Under the pieces are notes generated by a model. The model was not told the DNA's origin and searched no databases. It saw only the letters and a list, made by a program, of their open reading frames with translations. A DNA stretch of 64,000 nt from Prevotella sp. (GTDB lineage Bacteria > Bacteroidota > Bacteroidia > Bacteroidales > Bacteroidaceae), in NCBI GenBank assembly GCA_017462915.1, contig JAFTQG010000044.1:48699-112698 (forward strand). Direction: 5' to 3'. Positions 27,174-36,867 of this stretch are shown here, piece after piece (the stretch's first letter is position 1; the number at the start of each line of letters is the position of its first letter). Position numbers and translations under genes: made by a program.

Positions 27174-28328
27174 TTATTTGAAATCTTCAGATATATATCC
27201 GACAGGCAATGGTCGGCAATTGTATTGCGAAGCCATGATTTCTCCGTATGCTCCAGCCGAGCGTATGGCGATGAAGTCTCCGCGATGTGTCTCTTCCATA
27301 CTGTAGTCTTTGGCAAAGACATCTGAAGATTCGCATATCGGACCTACAACATCATAGACTTTCTTTATGCCGTCAGGGTTGGAAATGTTCATGATGCTGT
27401 GGAACGCGCCGTAGAGTGCCGGACGTATAAGTTCTGTCATGCCTGCATCAAGTATACAGAAATCCTTATTCGTGCCTTTCTTTATATATATGGTACGTGC
27501 AATCAACGAGCCCATCTGCCCGACGACAGAGCGTCCCGGTTCAAAGTGGACTTTCTGCCCGGGACGGACTTTCAGTCTCTTTGCATAGGCCTCGAAGAAT
27601 GCATGGAAGTCTGGTATCGGAGCACTGTCTGGGTCTTCATAATCAATACCCAGTCCACCGCCGACATTGATGTTCTGTATCGTTATACCTTGTTCCTCAA
27701 GACGATCCTGCAACTCGTTGACACGGTTACAGAGAGCCTCGAAATCGTCCATCTGCAGAATCTGGCTTCCTATATGGAAATGCAGACCGACAAACTCGAT
27801 GTTTGTCATGTTTCTTGCCAGCATGATAACCTTCTCCATATCGGCCATAGGTATGCCGAATTTGTTCTCGGCAAGTCCTGTCGTGATGTTTGCGTGTGTA
27901 TGCGCACCTACATCGGGATTGATTCTGAAAGCTATCCTTGCCTTCTTGCCGCGTGATGCGGCGAGCTGTTGTATTATCTCCAGTTCCTCGATGCTCTCGC
28001 AGTTGAAGCAAAAGATGTCATTATCTATTCCGAGAAGTATCTCCTTATCGGTTTTTGCCACTCCTGCATAGACGATTTTCTCTGCGGGGAATCCTGCTTC
28101 GATGGCGGCTTTTATCTCATTCCCGCTGACACAGTCCGCTCCAAGTCCGGCCTCTGATATTATCCTCAGTATCTTTGGATTGGCGTTGGCCTTTATGGCA
28201 TAATGAATGCAGAAGTTTTCATATTTGCCTGCCTCGGAGTTGATAGTGTCCAGAGTCTTGCGCAGCAGTTCCGTATCATAATAATAGAACGGGGTCTCTA
28301 TGTCCTTGAATTTCTCTATTGGAAACAT
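27174..28328 (-). CDS. lysA: Diaminopimelate decarboxylase
   Basis: LysA is the PLP enzyme that makes L-lysine from meso-diaminopimelate, the last lysine step. The protein is 384 residues. HYAIKANANPKIL carries the PLP lysine (K48). HFHIGSQI, GGGLGIDY and FEPGRSVVGQ are the PLP-phosphate and substrate blocks, and CESSDVFAKD supplies the dimer-interface Cys. It lies 117 bp after lysC with no terminator seen, so both lysine genes are probably read together. Confidence 0.95.
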   Translation of the reverse strand: MFPIEKFKDIETPFYYYDTELLRKTLDTINSEAGKYENFCIHYAIKANANPKILRIISEAGLGADCVSGNEIKAAIEAGFPAEKIVYAGVAKTDKEILLGIDNDIFCFNCESIEELEIIQQLAASRGKKARIAFRINPDVGAHTHANITTGLAENKFGIPMADMEKVIMLARNMTNIEFVGLHFHIGSQILQMDDFEALCNRVNELQDRLEEQGITIQNINVGGGLGIDYEDPDSAPIPDFHAFFEAYAKRLKVRPGQKVHFEPGRSVVGQMGSLIARTIYIKKGTNKDFCILDAGMTELIRPALYGAFHSIMNISNPDGIKKVYDVVGPICESSDVFAKDYSMEETHRGDFIAIRSAGAYGEIMASQYNCRPLPVGYISEDFK

Positions 28329-28445
28329 TGTCGTTGGAATATTAGTGTCTGTGTATTTGTAATGGTTTTCTCATAATAGCCGAACATGTACATCGTGTCG
28401 CACAAGCATTGCTTAGTGTGCCGCGTACTGTCGTGCTCCCCTGAT

Positions 28446-29762
28446 TTACTTGAACAATGCATCCGACAGGTTCTGCAGAGCCTGCTTCTTGTCACACTCA
28501 CGGATGAGGAATGATATGTTATAGTTTGAACCGCCGTAAGATATCATGCGTACAGGGATGTCTTTCATTGCCGTTGTTGCCTTCGCTTCAAATCCGACAT
28601 TCTCCCAATCGAGGTCTCCTGCAACACAGATGATACACATGTCTTTGTCTACGGTCACAGTGCCATAGTGCTTCAGTTTGTCGACAATGGCATCAAGGTG
28701 GGTCGTATTGTCGATGGACATGGACACTCCGACTTCAGATGTGCAGACCATATCGATAGATGTCTTGAACTCCTCAAATGTATTGAAGACTTTACTGAGG
28801 AACCCAGAAGCGAGGAGCATACGTGAAGACTTGATTTTGATGGCCGTGATATTGTCCTTGGCGGCAACAGCCTTTATTGTGCCTCGTTGCAGGTCGTTAT
28901 TGATTATCGTGCCGGCGGCATCAGGATCCATGGTGTTCTTCAATGCTACAGGAATTCCAGCATTCCTTGCAGGTTGCACACAAGTAGGGTGGAGTATCTT
29001 TGCGCCGAAATATGCCAGTTCTGCAGCTTCCTCAAAGTTCAACTGGTGAACAGGTTCTGTCTGCTCTACTATGCGTGGGTCATTGTTGTGCATACCGTCA
29101 ATATCCGTCCATATCTGTATCTCCTCTGCTCTGATGGCAGCACCGATGATGGAGGCTGTATAGTCTGAACCGCCACGTTGCAGATTGTCTATCTCTCCGT
29201 AAGCGTTACGGCATATAAAGCCTTGTGTGATATAAATCTGGTATCCAGTGTTTTCATCGAGAAGATTTTTGAGATTCTCCTTTATGAAAGTCATGTCCGG
29301 CTCTTGGTTCTTGTCGATTTTCATGAAATCCAGCGCAGGAAGCAGTGTTGCCTTTATCCCTATCTGCTTGAGGTAGGCGACAACCATATTTGTCGACATG
29401 ATTTCACCCTGTGCCACTACAGCACGCTCTTCAAAACTTGTAAAGGTATCCTTGGAGAAGGCATGCAGGTACTGAAAACGGTCATTGAGAAGTTCTGTTA
29501 TCTCGGCCTTTATGTCATTATCCGTGTATAATTCATCAACATGCTTCATATATTTCTTTTTCAGCTGGTTGATGATGTCGTGTGCGCCGTCGATATTCTT
29601 CTTGTAGAAATAGTTGGAAATCTCAAGAAGAGAGTTCGTTGTACCAGACATTGCTGACAGAACGATAAACGTAGGCTCGCCACTCTTGGTGATGAGCTTG
29701 CATACATCTTTCATTCTTTCAGGCGAGCCGACAGATGTGCCGCCAAATTTCATTACTTTCAT
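28446..29762 (-). CDS. lysC: Aspartate kinase
   Basis: Aspartate kinase phosphorylates aspartate at the head of the lysine/threonine/methionine pathway. The protein is 438 residues: catalytic domain with [17 protein letters not shown] at the start and [15 protein letters not shown] near residues 196-210, and two ACT regulatory domains from about residue 295. It is monofunctional, unlike the ThrA at 53017-55452 that carries its own kinase, so the cell has at least two isoforms, probably with separate feedback. Next to lysA, a lysine-directed role is likely. Confidence 0.95.
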   Translation of the reverse strand: MKVMKFGGTSVGSPERMKDVCKLITKSGEPTFIVLSAMSGTTNSLLEISNYFYKKNIDGAHDIINQLKKKYMKHVDELYTDNDIKAEITELLNDRFQYLHAFSKDTFTSFEERAVVAQGEIMSTNMVVAYLKQIGIKATLLPALDFMKIDKNQEPDMTFIKENLKNLLDENTGYQIYITQGFICRNAYGEIDNLQRGGSDYTASIIGAAIRAEEIQIWTDIDGMHNNDPRIVEQTEPVHQLNFEEAAELAYFGAKILHPTCVQPARNAGIPVALKNTMDPDAAGTIINNDLQRGTIKAVAAKDNITAIKIKSSRMLLASGFLSKVFNTFEEFKTSIDMVCTSEVGVSMSIDNTTHLDAIVDKLKHYGTVTVDKDMCIICVAGDLDWENVGFEAKATTAMKDIPVRMISYGGSNYNISFLIRECDKKQALQNLSDALFK

Positions 29763-29780
29763 AATCCTATCCGTTTGTTT

Positions 29781-30449
29781 TTATTGTTTTACTTCCGTTA
29801 ATGTACCGTTCTCACACCGGTATACGATACCGGGGAACTTATCAAGCATGGGTATGTTGTGTGTAGACATTACTACCGTCGTTCCTGTGCGTGTAATGCC
29901 TTTCAACAATGTCACGATATTCTCCGCTGTCTCAGGGTCAAGATTGCCTGTCGGCTCATCGGCAATGATTATCTTTGGTTTGTTCAGCAAGGCACGCGCT
30001 ATGGCGATACGCTGTTGTTCGCCTCCCGACAGCTCATGAGGCAGGCTACCTTTTGCCTCTGTCATGCCGACATCCTCAAGCACTTCATTGATTCGGGCGT
30101 CAATATCGGCTTTCTTCTGCCAGCCCGTAGCTTTCAGTACGAAATACAAGTTATTGTATACCGTGCGGTCATGCAGAAGCTGGAAATCCTGGAATATAAT
30201 GCCCATCTCACGGCGCAACTCCGGGATATGCTTGCGTTTTATCTTCATGATTTCACGGTCAAGGACTACAGCATTCTCTGCTTCGTCAAGGTCGAGCTCG
30301 CAATAGAATGTCTTCAGCAGCGAACTCTTGCCTGAGCCGACTTTTCCTATGAGGTAGATGAATTCACCCTCATCGGCGCGGAAATTTATGTCTTTCAGGA
30401 TGCACAGGTCATCCTGGTATATTGTTGCATTCCTGTAATCTATAAGCAT
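29781..30449 (-). CDS. ftsE: FtsE-like ABC transporter ATPase
   Basis: The protein is 222 residues. Walker A is [12 protein letters not shown] (about 36-47), the ABC signature [19 protein letters not shown], and Walker [13 protein letters not shown], with the switch His in VVMSTHNIP. The sequence ([21 protein letters not shown]) is that of FtsE, which with FtsX controls cell-wall hydrolases at the division site. No ftsX lies next to it: its neighbours are hisE (21 bp) and lysC (18 bp). Other MacB/LolD-type roles cannot be excluded. Confidence 0.83.
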   Translation of the reverse strand: MLIDYRNATIYQDDLCILKDINFRADEGEFIYLIGKVGSGKSSLLKTFYCELDLDEAENAVVLDREIMKIKRKHIPELRREMGIIFQDFQLLHDRTVYNNLYFVLKATGWQKKADIDARINEVLEDVGMTEAKGSLPHELSGGEQQRIAIARALLNKPKIIIADEPTGNLDPETAENIVTLLKGITRTGTTVVMSTHNIPMLDKFPGIVYRCENGTLTEVKQ

Positions 30450-30470
30450 GGCATTACATTTTGTTTCTTG

Positions 30471-30788
30471 TTAATGTTTGTGCCAGTTTGGGTCATGGCG
30501 CACTTGTAACTCCTTTGCCAGGTCTTCTATACGCAGGCCCTTGGAGGTGAGGAGCACAATAAGATGGTAGAGCATGTCCGAACCTTCATAAACCAAACGT
30601 TCATCCGTACCGTTTGTAGCCTCTATGACAAGTTCGAGCGCCTCTTCTCCGACTTTCTGTGCCATGCGGTTCAGACCGTCTTTGAACAGTGATGTAGTGT
30701 ATGAGCCTTCCGGCATTTCCTTGTAGCGCTTCTCTATGAAATCCTGCAATTCGGAAAGGAACAGGAGTGGATTGCTTTCGTTATTCAT
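30471..30788 (-). CDS. hisE: Phosphoribosyl-ATP pyrophosphatase
   Basis: HisE hydrolyses phosphoribosyl-ATP to phosphoribosyl-AMP, step 2 of histidine synthesis. The protein is 105 residues. GLNRMAQKVGEEALELVIEA and SDMLYHLIVLL carry the Glu/Asp residues that bind Mg in the MazG-like fold. It is encoded separately here, not fused to HisI as in enteric bacteria; a 104-bp AT-rich gap without an obvious signal separates them. Confidence 0.94.
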   Translation of the reverse strand: MNNESNPLLFLSELQDFIEKRYKEMPEGSYTTSLFKDGLNRMAQKVGEEALELVIEATNGTDERLVYEGSDMLYHLIVLLTSKGLRIEDLAKELQVRHDPNWHKH

Positions 30789-30892
30789 TTTTATATTGTA
30801 TATCTGAAAAATGTATGTTCTTTGTTTATATTGCAGCTAACACATACGGTTTGCATTATGCATGTTTACACATTATATTTATATAAGGCATC

Positions 30893-31204
30893 TTATTTAT
30901 TTTCCTCACCCCAGCAGGTGTCGGTACCGGTATGGCAGGTAGGGCCGTGTGGATGCACCTTTACAAGAAGCGTGTCATGGTCGCAGTCAGACTTGATGTC
31001 CACAAGGTCAAGGAAATTGCCGCTTGTCTCGCCTTTGGTCCACAGACATTTTCTGCCACGGCTCCAGAATGTCACTTTCTTTGTCGCGATGGTCTTCTGC
31101 AACGCCTCTTCGTTCATATATCCGAGCATCAAGACATTCTTTGTCTCTGCATCTTGGATGATGGCGGGCACGAGACCTCCGCCTTTTTCAAAATCTATCT
31201 TCAT
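30893..31204 (-). CDS. hisI: Phosphoribosyl-AMP cyclohydrolase
   Basis: HisI opens the adenine ring of phosphoribosyl-AMP, step 3 of histidine synthesis. The protein is 103 residues. [23 protein letters not shown] (Mg-binding Asp and zinc Cys) and [11 protein letters not shown] (zinc Cys) are all present. Its ATG overlaps the hisF stop by 4 bp. Confidence 0.94.
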   Translation of the reverse strand: MKIDFEKGGGLVPAIIQDAETKNVLMLGYMNEEALQKTIATKKVTFWSRGRKCLWTKGETSGNFLDLVDIKSDCDHDTLLVKVHPHGPTCHTGTDTCWGEENK

Positions 31205-31959
31205 AATCTTACATTTACACCTTCATTATTTAAATACTCCTTTAACTCGGGAATGGATATTTCACCGAAATGGAATACAGAGGCTGCGAGAGCGGCATCC
31301 GCTTTGCCGATGGTGAAGGCATCCTTGAAATGCTCCATCGCTCCTGCACCTCCGGAGGCTATGACAGGGATGGAAAGCTCGTCGGAAAGACGTGCCAACG
31401 CTTCATTGGCATACCCTGTCTTCACACCGTCATGATCCATTGAGGTGAAGAGAATCTCACCTGCGCCACGCTCCTGCGCTTCATGAGCCCATTCAAACAG
31501 TCCGCGGTCGGTACGTACACGTCCGCCATTAAGGTAGCAGTGCCAACCGTCCTCGTCCATACGGGCATCTATGGCGCATACGCATACCTGTGAACCGTAC
31601 TGTGAAGTAATCTCCGAAATCAGCTCTGGACGACGTAACGCGGCACTGTTTACGCTCACCTTGTCGGCACCGGCATTCAGCAGTACGGTGACATCTTCGA
31701 GCTGGTTGATGCCGCCTCCTACGGTAAACGGTATGCTTATCTCCCGTGCCACCCTGCTGACCATGTCCTTGAATGTCTTCCTGCCTTCAAAGGACGCTGT
31801 TATATCAAGGAACACAAGCTCGTCGGCTCCATTCTCGGAGTAGATCTTCCCCAGCTCCACAGGGTCACCGGCAGAGCGCAGATTCACGAAATTCGTGCCT
31901 TTGACAGTCTCGCCGTTCTTTACATCGAGACAAGGAATTATTCTTTTCGCCAGACTCAT
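31201..31959 (-). CDS. hisF: Imidazole glycerol phosphate synthase, cyclase subunit
   Basis: HisF uses ammonia channelled from HisH to close the imidazole ring and release AICAR. From the ATG at 31959 the product is 252 residues, starting [21 protein letters not shown], the standard HisF N-terminus with catalytic Asp11. The frame is open 14 codons further upstream, but that extension is not seen in the family and would run into the hisA gene. The second catalytic Asp lies in [13 protein letters not shown]. It is a (beta/alpha)8 barrel with an internal repeat. Confidence 0.96.
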   Translation of the reverse strand: MSLAKRIIPCLDVKNGETVKGTNFVNLRSAGDPVELGKIYSENGADELVFLDITASFEGRKTFKDMVSRVAREISIPFTVGGGINQLEDVTVLLNAGADKVSVNSAALRRPELISEITSQYGSQVCVCAIDARMDEDGWHCYLNGGRVRTDRGLFEWAHEAQERGAGEILFTSMDHDGVKTGYANEALARLSDELSIPVIASGGAGAMEHFKDAFTIGKADAALAASVFHFGEISIPELKEYLNNEGVNVRL

Positions 31960-31978
31960 TTGCAAAATAATCTTTATA

Positions 31979-32692
31979 TTACAGGGGCAGTTTTGCGACA
32001 TCTATGCGTCCCTCGTAGAACGCTTTCCCGAATACCACGGCAGGGATGCCGTTACGCTCAAGGTCGTCAATGTCATCATTGGACGATACTCCGCCGGAAG
32101 CTATGAGGTGCATATCGGGAAATTCCTGCATCACCTGTCTGTACAGCTCTGTTGCCGGTCCTTGGAGTGTACCGTCCTTGCTTATCTCAGTACACAGGAC
32201 ATTCCTTATGCCTTGCTCCGTATATTTGCGCAGGAAAGGGATGAGTTCCTCTTCGGAGTCCTCTTTCCATCCATTGATGCTTATCTTTCCGTTGCGCACA
32301 TCGGCACCGAGAATTATCCTCTCTGCACCGTATTTCCTGATCCATTCCGCACACAGCTCCCTGTTTGTCACAGCTATGCTGCCCAGCGTCACCATGGCGG
32401 CTCCTGCATCAAATGCCTTCTCTATGTCTTCAGCGGTCTTTATTCCTCCGCCGAAGTCGACAATGAGACTTGTGGCAGAGGTTATGGCGCGGAGCACGGC
32501 GTCATTGACGATATGTCGGGACTTGGCACCGTCGAGGTCCACTACATGCAACCGCTTGAAGCCCAGCCGTTCAAACTCTACGGCGACGGCGACAGGGTCT
32601 TCGTTGTATACCTTTTTACGGTCATAGTCACCCTTTGTAAGCCGGACGCATTTGCCGTCGATAATGTCTATGGCTGGTATGAGGTCTATCAT
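31979..32692 (-). CDS. hisA: ProFAR isomerase
   Basis: HisA is a (beta/alpha)8 barrel that isomerises ProFAR to PRFAR, the substrate of HisF/HisH. The 237-residue protein begins [22 protein letters not shown], with catalytic Asp8. [12 protein letters not shown] and [13 protein letters not shown] (second Asp) are family blocks. It ends 19 bp before the hisF ATG. Confidence 0.95.
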   Translation of the reverse strand: MIDLIPAIDIIDGKCVRLTKGDYDRKKVYNEDPVAVAVEFERLGFKRLHVVDLDGAKSRHIVNDAVLRAITSATSLIVDFGGGIKTAEDIEKAFDAGAAMVTLGSIAVTNRELCAEWIRKYGAERIILGADVRNGKISINGWKEDSEEELIPFLRKYTEQGIRNVLCTEISKDGTLQGPATELYRQVMQEFPDMHLIASGGVSSNDDIDDLERNGIPAVVFGKAFYEGRIDVAKLPL

Positions 32693-32797
32693 GTTTTTTT
32701 ACGGTTTTACGGTCTTTCGGTCATACGGATATTGGTTTCTGGTTATAGGAAGAGCAATCTCCGTTTAACCGTCAAACCATATAACCGCTTAACCGCA
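32693..32797. repeat. Spacer family A copy between hisA and hisH
   Basis: ACGGTTTTACGGTCTTTCGG units face TTTAACCGTCAAACC and ATAACCGCTTAACCGC units. The core GGTTATAGGAAGAGCAATC is shared with the copies at 33.4, 35.2, 36.8, 40.6 and 41.9 kb. Because hisH and hisA are co-directional, the hairpin would be transcribed inside the his mRNA. Confidence 0.7.
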
Positions 32798-33391
32798 TTA
32801 TAGCTCTATGAAATTCTTTAATATCCGTGAGCCGACACTGCCGCTTTTCTCGGGATGGAACTGTGTGGCATAGAAGTTTCCTGTATGTATTGCCGCTGAG
32901 TATGGCAGTGTGAAATCGGCTGTAGCTATGGTGTATTCGTCATGGAGTGGGACATAATAACTGTGCACGAAATACACATAGTCCTGCTCCTTAATGCCGT
33001 TGAACAGTGGAGTCTTAAGCCCTGTCAAGCTATTCCACCCCATTTGAGGAATCTTCTCCTCATGGCATGTCGGCTGGAAACGCTTCACATCCATAGGGAA
33101 GATGCCTATGCAGTCAGTGTCCCCTTCTTCCGAATGGCGGCAGAGCAGCTGCTGGCCGACACAGATGCCGAGAACCGGTTGGGTCAAGGAGCGTATTACA
33201 TCGTCAAGATTGCGCTCGCGCAGGTATTCCATGGCGGTCTTTGCCTCTCCCTGTCCCGGGAATATCACTTTGTCGGCACAGCGAAGCTGGTCGGCATCGT
33301 CCGTTATTACAGGTTCTATGCCTATCCGCCGTAGTGCATTGACTACGGAATAGATATTTCCGGCATTGTATTTTACTATCGCTACGGTCAT
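32798..33391 (-). CDS. hisH: Imidazole glycerol phosphate synthase, glutamine amidotransferase subunit
   Basis: HisH hydrolyses glutamine and passes ammonia to HisF. The 197-residue class I amidotransferase has the nucleophile in LGICVGQQLLC, the oxyanion region GQGEAKTAMEYL near residues 50-61, and the His-Glu pair in TQFHPEKSGSVG. Earlier his genes (G, D, C, B) are not in the window. A spacer repeat separates it from hisA. Confidence 0.95.
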   Translation of the reverse strand: MTVAIVKYNAGNIYSVVNALRRIGIEPVITDDADQLRCADKVIFPGQGEAKTAMEYLRERNLDDVIRSLTQPVLGICVGQQLLCRHSEEGDTDCIGIFPMDVKRFQPTCHEEKIPQMGWNSLTGLKTPLFNGIKEQDYVYFVHSYYVPLHDEYTIATADFTLPYSAAIHTGNFYATQFHPEKSGSVGSRILKNFIEL

Positions 33392-33514
33392 TGTTGCGGT
33401 TTTTACGGTTTTACGGTTGTGCGGTTGTGCGGTCTTTCGGATATCGGTTTTTGATTATAGGAAAAGCATTCTCCACATAACCGCCTAACCGTATAACCGC
33501 AAGACCTCACCGTC
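33392..33514. repeat. Spacer family A copy upstream of hisH
   Basis: ACGGTTTTACGGTTGTGCGG units face CATAACCGCCTAACCGTATA units around the core GATTATAGGAAAAGCATTCT. It forms a long imperfect hairpin. Confidence 0.65.
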
Positions 33515-34261
33515 TCACTCCTTGATGGCAGGATATTTTCTGAACCATCCGTCAAGTCTGAGTCTCATCACTCCGAAGAATGCTTCTCCGAAAATGCCGC
33601 CGGACATCTTGCTGGTGCCTTCGCGGCGGTTGACGAATATAACAGGAACTTCCTTGATCTTGAATCCTATCTTGTAGGCTGTGAACTTCATCTCTATCTG
33701 GAAAGCATATCCCTTGAACTTTATCTTGTCCAGTTCGATGGTCTTCAGCACACGGCGTTTGTAGCACTTGAAGCCGGCTGTCGTGTCATGGATCTGAAAA
33801 CCTGTGACGGCCTTCACATATTTTGACGCGAAATATGACATCAGCACTCGTCCTATAGGCCAGTTGACGACATTCACTCCGCTCACGTAACGCGAACCGA
33901 TGGCGACATCGTATCCTTCGTCTGCACATGCCGAATACAGGCGCGGAAGGTCGTTCGGATCGTGTGAGAAGTCTGCGTCCATCTCGAAGATGTATTCATA
34001 ATCCTTGTCGAGAGCCCACTTGAAACCGGTGATATACGCGGTGCCGAGTCCGAGTTTGCCCGAGCGCTCGATAATATACAGACGGTTCTTGAATTCTCCA
34101 TCCATCAGTCTCTTCACAATATCGGCAGTCCCGTCGGGAGAGCCATCGTCGATGACGAGGATGTCAAAGGTCTTCTCGAGGCCGGACACCGCACGTATGA
34201 TCTTCTCGATGTTCTCCTTTTCGTTGTACGTCGGTATGATAACAATGCTGTCACTTTTCAT
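33515..34261 (-). CDS. Polyprenol monophosphomannose synthase (DPM1-like GT2)
   Basis: The 248-residue family 2 glycosyltransferase has IVIIPTYNEKENIEKIIRAV at the start, DDGSPDGTADIVKRL, the metal motif EMDADFSHDP (D-x-D) and SRYVSGVNVVNWPIGR. These are the blocks of dolichol/polyprenol-phosphate mannose synthases, which load mannose (or a related sugar) on a lipid carrier at the inner membrane. There is no C-terminal membrane domain, so it is the soluble, DPM1-type form. Confidence 0.88.
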   Translation of the reverse strand: MKSDSIVIIPTYNEKENIEKIIRAVSGLEKTFDILVIDDGSPDGTADIVKRLMDGEFKNRLYIIERSGKLGLGTAYITGFKWALDKDYEYIFEMDADFSHDPNDLPRLYSACADEGYDVAIGSRYVSGVNVVNWPIGRVLMSYFASKYVKAVTGFQIHDTTAGFKCYKRRVLKTIELDKIKFKGYAFQIEMKFTAYKIGFKIKEVPVIFVNRREGTSKMSGGIFGEAFFGVMRLRLDGWFRKYPAIKE

Positions 34262-34382
34262 GGTTGCTTTGTGGGTTGTTTAGTCGTTTGGTTGTTTGGT
34301 CGTTTAGTTGTTTGGTTGATGGCCGTTTGGGATAGCATATAACTAAACCACTAAACAACCAGGCGACCAAACCACTAATTGT
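34262..34382. repeat. Spacer family B: TTGTTTAGT/ACTAAACAA facing arms
   Basis: GGTTGTTTAGTCGTTTGG and GTTTAGTTGTTTGG units on the left face ACTAAACCACTAAACAACC and CGACCAAACCACTAA on the right, around a loop with GGGATAGCATATAAC. The repeat has the same architecture as family A, with a different unit. Confidence 0.65.
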
Positions 34383-35156
34383 TCAGTCCTTGCTCAGCTT
34401 GTTCCACATGTATATGCCGTAGAAGGAGTTGATGAGGTAGACGCTGTATTTTGCCACGGTCATGAACGAGAAGTCTGATGCCGACATGAGCCACATCGCG
34501 ATATACGCGACATTTATGGCAAGCCACATGTACCACTGTTCCACGAACGCCTTGACAGAGACATACATCGTGATGACCGACATCACCGTGGTGAAAGAGT
34601 CGAGCCACAGCTGCAGAGGGTGGTCATAGTCCATCTTCAATGTCTTGAACTGCATGTCGGGCAGCACGCTCTGCATGGCGTCTATCATCCATGGACCGAA
34701 ATATATCAGGAACACGCCGAGGGCGAGTGTGCCTGCCGTCACTGCAAGGGTGGTGGCGAGACGCTGCTTCCATGTCATATAGCGTGTGTGGATAGTCTGC
34801 GAGTCATCGTCGCGCATACGCTTTTTCCATTTGTTCCAGCCTACAAACTGCATCGGGAGGTTGTAGACAAGTCTCTGGAGCATATCGCCGTAGATATGTG
34901 TGCAGAAACATATATAGATGTGCAGGAAGGCTTCCACTGTGCCGAATATCCAGTTTGCCATGGAGCCCTTTGCTCCGAGCACGACACAGAAGACGCCCAG
35001 TATCGCCGCCACTGCCGCTACAGAGGTGTTGAAGGTCACCTCGCCTTTCAGCAGGAAGCCTACAGCCGTAAGGGCAAGTATGGCGACGAGAAGCAGGGTC
35101 TCAAACTTGTTGAGTCCCGTGATGGATTTCTTTGTTATGTAGAGATACTTGTTCAT
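34383..35156 (-). CDS. PnuC-like nicotinamide riboside transporter
   Basis: The 257-residue protein has about seven hydrophobic helices. The C-terminal pair EQWYMWLAINVAYIAMW and YLINSFYGIYMWNKL is the PnuC signature region (W-x-W...N...W), and the N-terminal GSMANWIFGTVEAFLHIYIC matches the family. PnuC proteins bring vitamin B3 nucleosides into the cell by facilitated diffusion. No NAD-salvage kinase (nadR) is adjacent, so the exact vitamin (nicotinamide riboside or thiamin) is open. Confidence 0.82.
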   Translation of the reverse strand: MNKYLYITKKSITGLNKFETLLLVAILALTAVGFLLKGEVTFNTSVAAVAAILGVFCVVLGAKGSMANWIFGTVEAFLHIYICFCTHIYGDMLQRLVYNLPMQFVGWNKWKKRMRDDDSQTIHTRYMTWKQRLATTLAVTAGTLALGVFLIYFGPWMIDAMQSVLPDMQFKTLKMDYDHPLQLWLDSFTTVMSVITMYVSVKAFVEQWYMWLAINVAYIAMWLMSASDFSFMTVAKYSVYLINSFYGIYMWNKLSKD

Positions 35157-35292
35157 TTTGTTCGGTTTTGTTCGGTTGTGCGGTCTTACGGTTTCTACGG
35201 TCTTACGGTTCTACGGATATTGTTTTTTGGTTATAGTAAGAGTAATCTCCGCCTAACCGTATAACCGTCAAACCGCTAAACCGAAAAAACGC
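35157..35292. repeat. Spacer family A copy between pnuC-like and esterase genes
   Basis: Units GTTCGGTTGTGCGGTC and TTACGGTTCTACGG face CGCCTAACCGTATAACCG and TCAAACCGCTAAACCG. The core is GGTTATAGTAAGAGTAATC. Confidence 0.7.
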
Positions 35293-36300
35293 CTAACCGC
35301 CACGCTTGAACACCGTGTCGAGAAAGTGCACCGTATACTCGACGGTAGGAGTGAACCACGGATGGAAGAACCAGAATGTGTGCAGCGGCGCATCATGCTT
35401 ATGGACCTCGTGGTATATGCCATACGTGTCAAGCTTCCCGATGAGTTCCTCCTTGCCGTCGGAATAGCGCGGAAGCTGGCTGTTGATGAAGCATACCGGA
35501 GCAGACCTCTGTGAGACCCATGCCACTGGCGATGCCTCTATCCAGTTTTCCCTCGCGTCTTCATACAACCCTCCGAGCCATTGCGCCGTGAGCGGCATCT
35601 TGTGCTGCCGCCGCATCCTCTCCTCGGTGTCTTCTATGTTGTGTCGGGAGATGAATGTCGAGCATCCGTCCATGCTCACCACAGCCTGTATGTCGCTGCT
35701 GTGCTGTGCCCATTCGCCGTTCCCCTCATGGCGCGCCGACCCGTTTGTCATGCCCACAAGCGTGGCGAGATGACCTCCGGCAGAGCATCCGGACATGGCA
35801 ATCCTTGTGGTGTCTATGCCGTACTGTGCCGCATGAGCCCGTGCCCAGCGTACAGCCGTCTTCAGGTCGTGGAGTGCGGCAGGATAGACGGCTTCCGGTC
35901 TGAGGCGGTACTCCACAGCTATCGTGACATACCCCTTAGCAGCAATAGCCATAGCCATGGGCACCTGCAGGGATTTGTCACCCGAGTTCCATCCTCCTCC
36001 ATGAACCATAATCAGTGCCGGACGTCGCTTCTTGTCCGATGGACGGTAGACATTCAGGCGCAGCTCGCGGTCGCCGTATGGTGTGCCGTGCAGGGTAGTG
36101 TACACCACATCCTCGTATGCGGTGACGCCTTTCGGCAGTTCCTGCCTCGCCGGCTCTATCTCCGGATGGTATTTCTTGTTGTGGAGATAGGTGGAGAGGA
36201 TTGTATACGACGTGTCTCTCGGCACTTGCACATTCTGAGCCTGCATACCGATATGGCAATATGCAAGCAGGAATGATATGACGAGACACAGCTTTTTCAT
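35293..36300 (-). CDS. Exported alpha/beta-hydrolase esterase
   Basis: From the ATG at 36300 the protein is 335 residues with signal peptide MKKLCLVISFLLAYCHIGMQAQ. The open frame extends 43 codons further, but it would run through the -7 box at 36323. MVHGGGWNSGDK is the oxyanion-hole motif of the carboxylesterase/BD-FAE family, and MSGCSAGGHLATLVG carries the nucleophile Ser (G-x-S-x-G variant G-C-S-A-G). The His is probably in HKHDAPLHTFWFFHP. It probably removes acyl groups from exported substrates such as acetylated glycans. Confidence 0.85.
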   Translation of the reverse strand: MKKLCLVISFLLAYCHIGMQAQNVQVPRDTSYTILSTYLHNKKYHPEIEPARQELPKGVTAYEDVVYTTLHGTPYGDRELRLNVYRPSDKKRRPALIMVHGGGWNSGDKSLQVPMAMAIAAKGYVTIAVEYRLRPEAVYPAALHDLKTAVRWARAHAAQYGIDTTRIAMSGCSAGGHLATLVGMTNGSARHEGNGEWAQHSSDIQAVVSMDGCSTFISRHNIEDTEERMRRQHKMPLTAQWLGGLYEDARENWIEASPVAWVSQRSAPVCFINSQLPRYSDGKEELIGKLDTYGIYHEVHKHDAPLHTFWFFHPWFTPTVEYTVHFLDTVFKRGG

Positions 36301-36322
36301 GAAATCTTTGTATTTTTGGCTG

Positions 36323-36330
36323 CAAAGGTA
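36323..36330 (-). promoter_or_regulatory. -7 box of the esterase gene
   Basis: TACCTTTG on the minus strand, 23 bp before the ATG at 36300. Confidence 0.65.
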
Positions 36331-36505
36331 CTGAAAAAAAACGATATTGGCAAAATATATTAAATAAATTCGCGTGTGCGCTGAAATTATTAGTCTGTAT
36401 ACGCGCAGAATGCCGTTTCGTACATGCAAAATGCTCTGTCATCGCATTGCGGAATGTCGTGCGCCGAGATTTGGGCGAGGTGGTCGTAACCGAAGACGAA
36501 GTTCA

Positions 36506-36580
36506 GGGTCACCTTTCATCCTGCAAATGGTGACACTTAATGTGGTGAAAGGTGACCCTTTGCCTTGTAAAAGGTGACCT
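36506..36580. repeat. GGTGACC inverted repeat, copy 2
   Basis: GGGTCACCTTTCA faces TGAAAGGTGACCCTT, followed by another AAAAGGTGACCTT. It lies in the 567-bp gap between the esterase and mfd, upstream of the mfd promoter. Confidence 0.6.
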
Positions 36581-36701
36581 TCTGTTAACCCTTTTGCCTA
36601 TAACAGAATAAATACTTGTAATACAGCGACTAACATGATAATACCAAGAAGTCACTTGAAGCTACAGGCAACTCTGTATAATGCCGTTCGTCCGGCATTT
36701 T

Positions 36702-36733
36702 TTTGCATATTAGAAAATATTATTGTAACTTTG
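36702..36733 (+). promoter_or_regulatory. Promoter of mfd
   Basis: TTTG ends near 36705 and TAACTTTG is at 36726-36733, spacing about 20 bp. The predicted leader of about 128 nt contains the spacer repeat at 36749-36860. Confidence 0.65.
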
Positions 36734-36748
36734 CAGCCGATTACCACG

Positions 36749-36860
36749 GTTGTATGCGGGTTTGCGGTTATACGGTCAGGCGGTTATGCGGAGAGAACCC
36801 TTCCTATAGCCCAAAACCAATATCCGTATAACCGCAAGACCGCACAACCGTACATAACCC
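36749..36860. repeat. Spacer family A copy inside the mfd leader
   Basis: GCGGGTTTGCGGTTATACGG and AGGCGGTTATGCGGAG face CCGTATAACCGCAAGACCGC and ACAACCGTACATAACCC. It is in inverse orientation to the copies at 32.7-35.2 kb. Confidence 0.7.
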
Positions 36861-36867
36861 ACAGAAA

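Noticed and set aside
31201-32001. Longer start for HisF
   Set aside because: The 14 extra residues ([10 protein letters not shown]...) overlap hisA and are absent from the family; [12 protein letters not shown] is the standard start.
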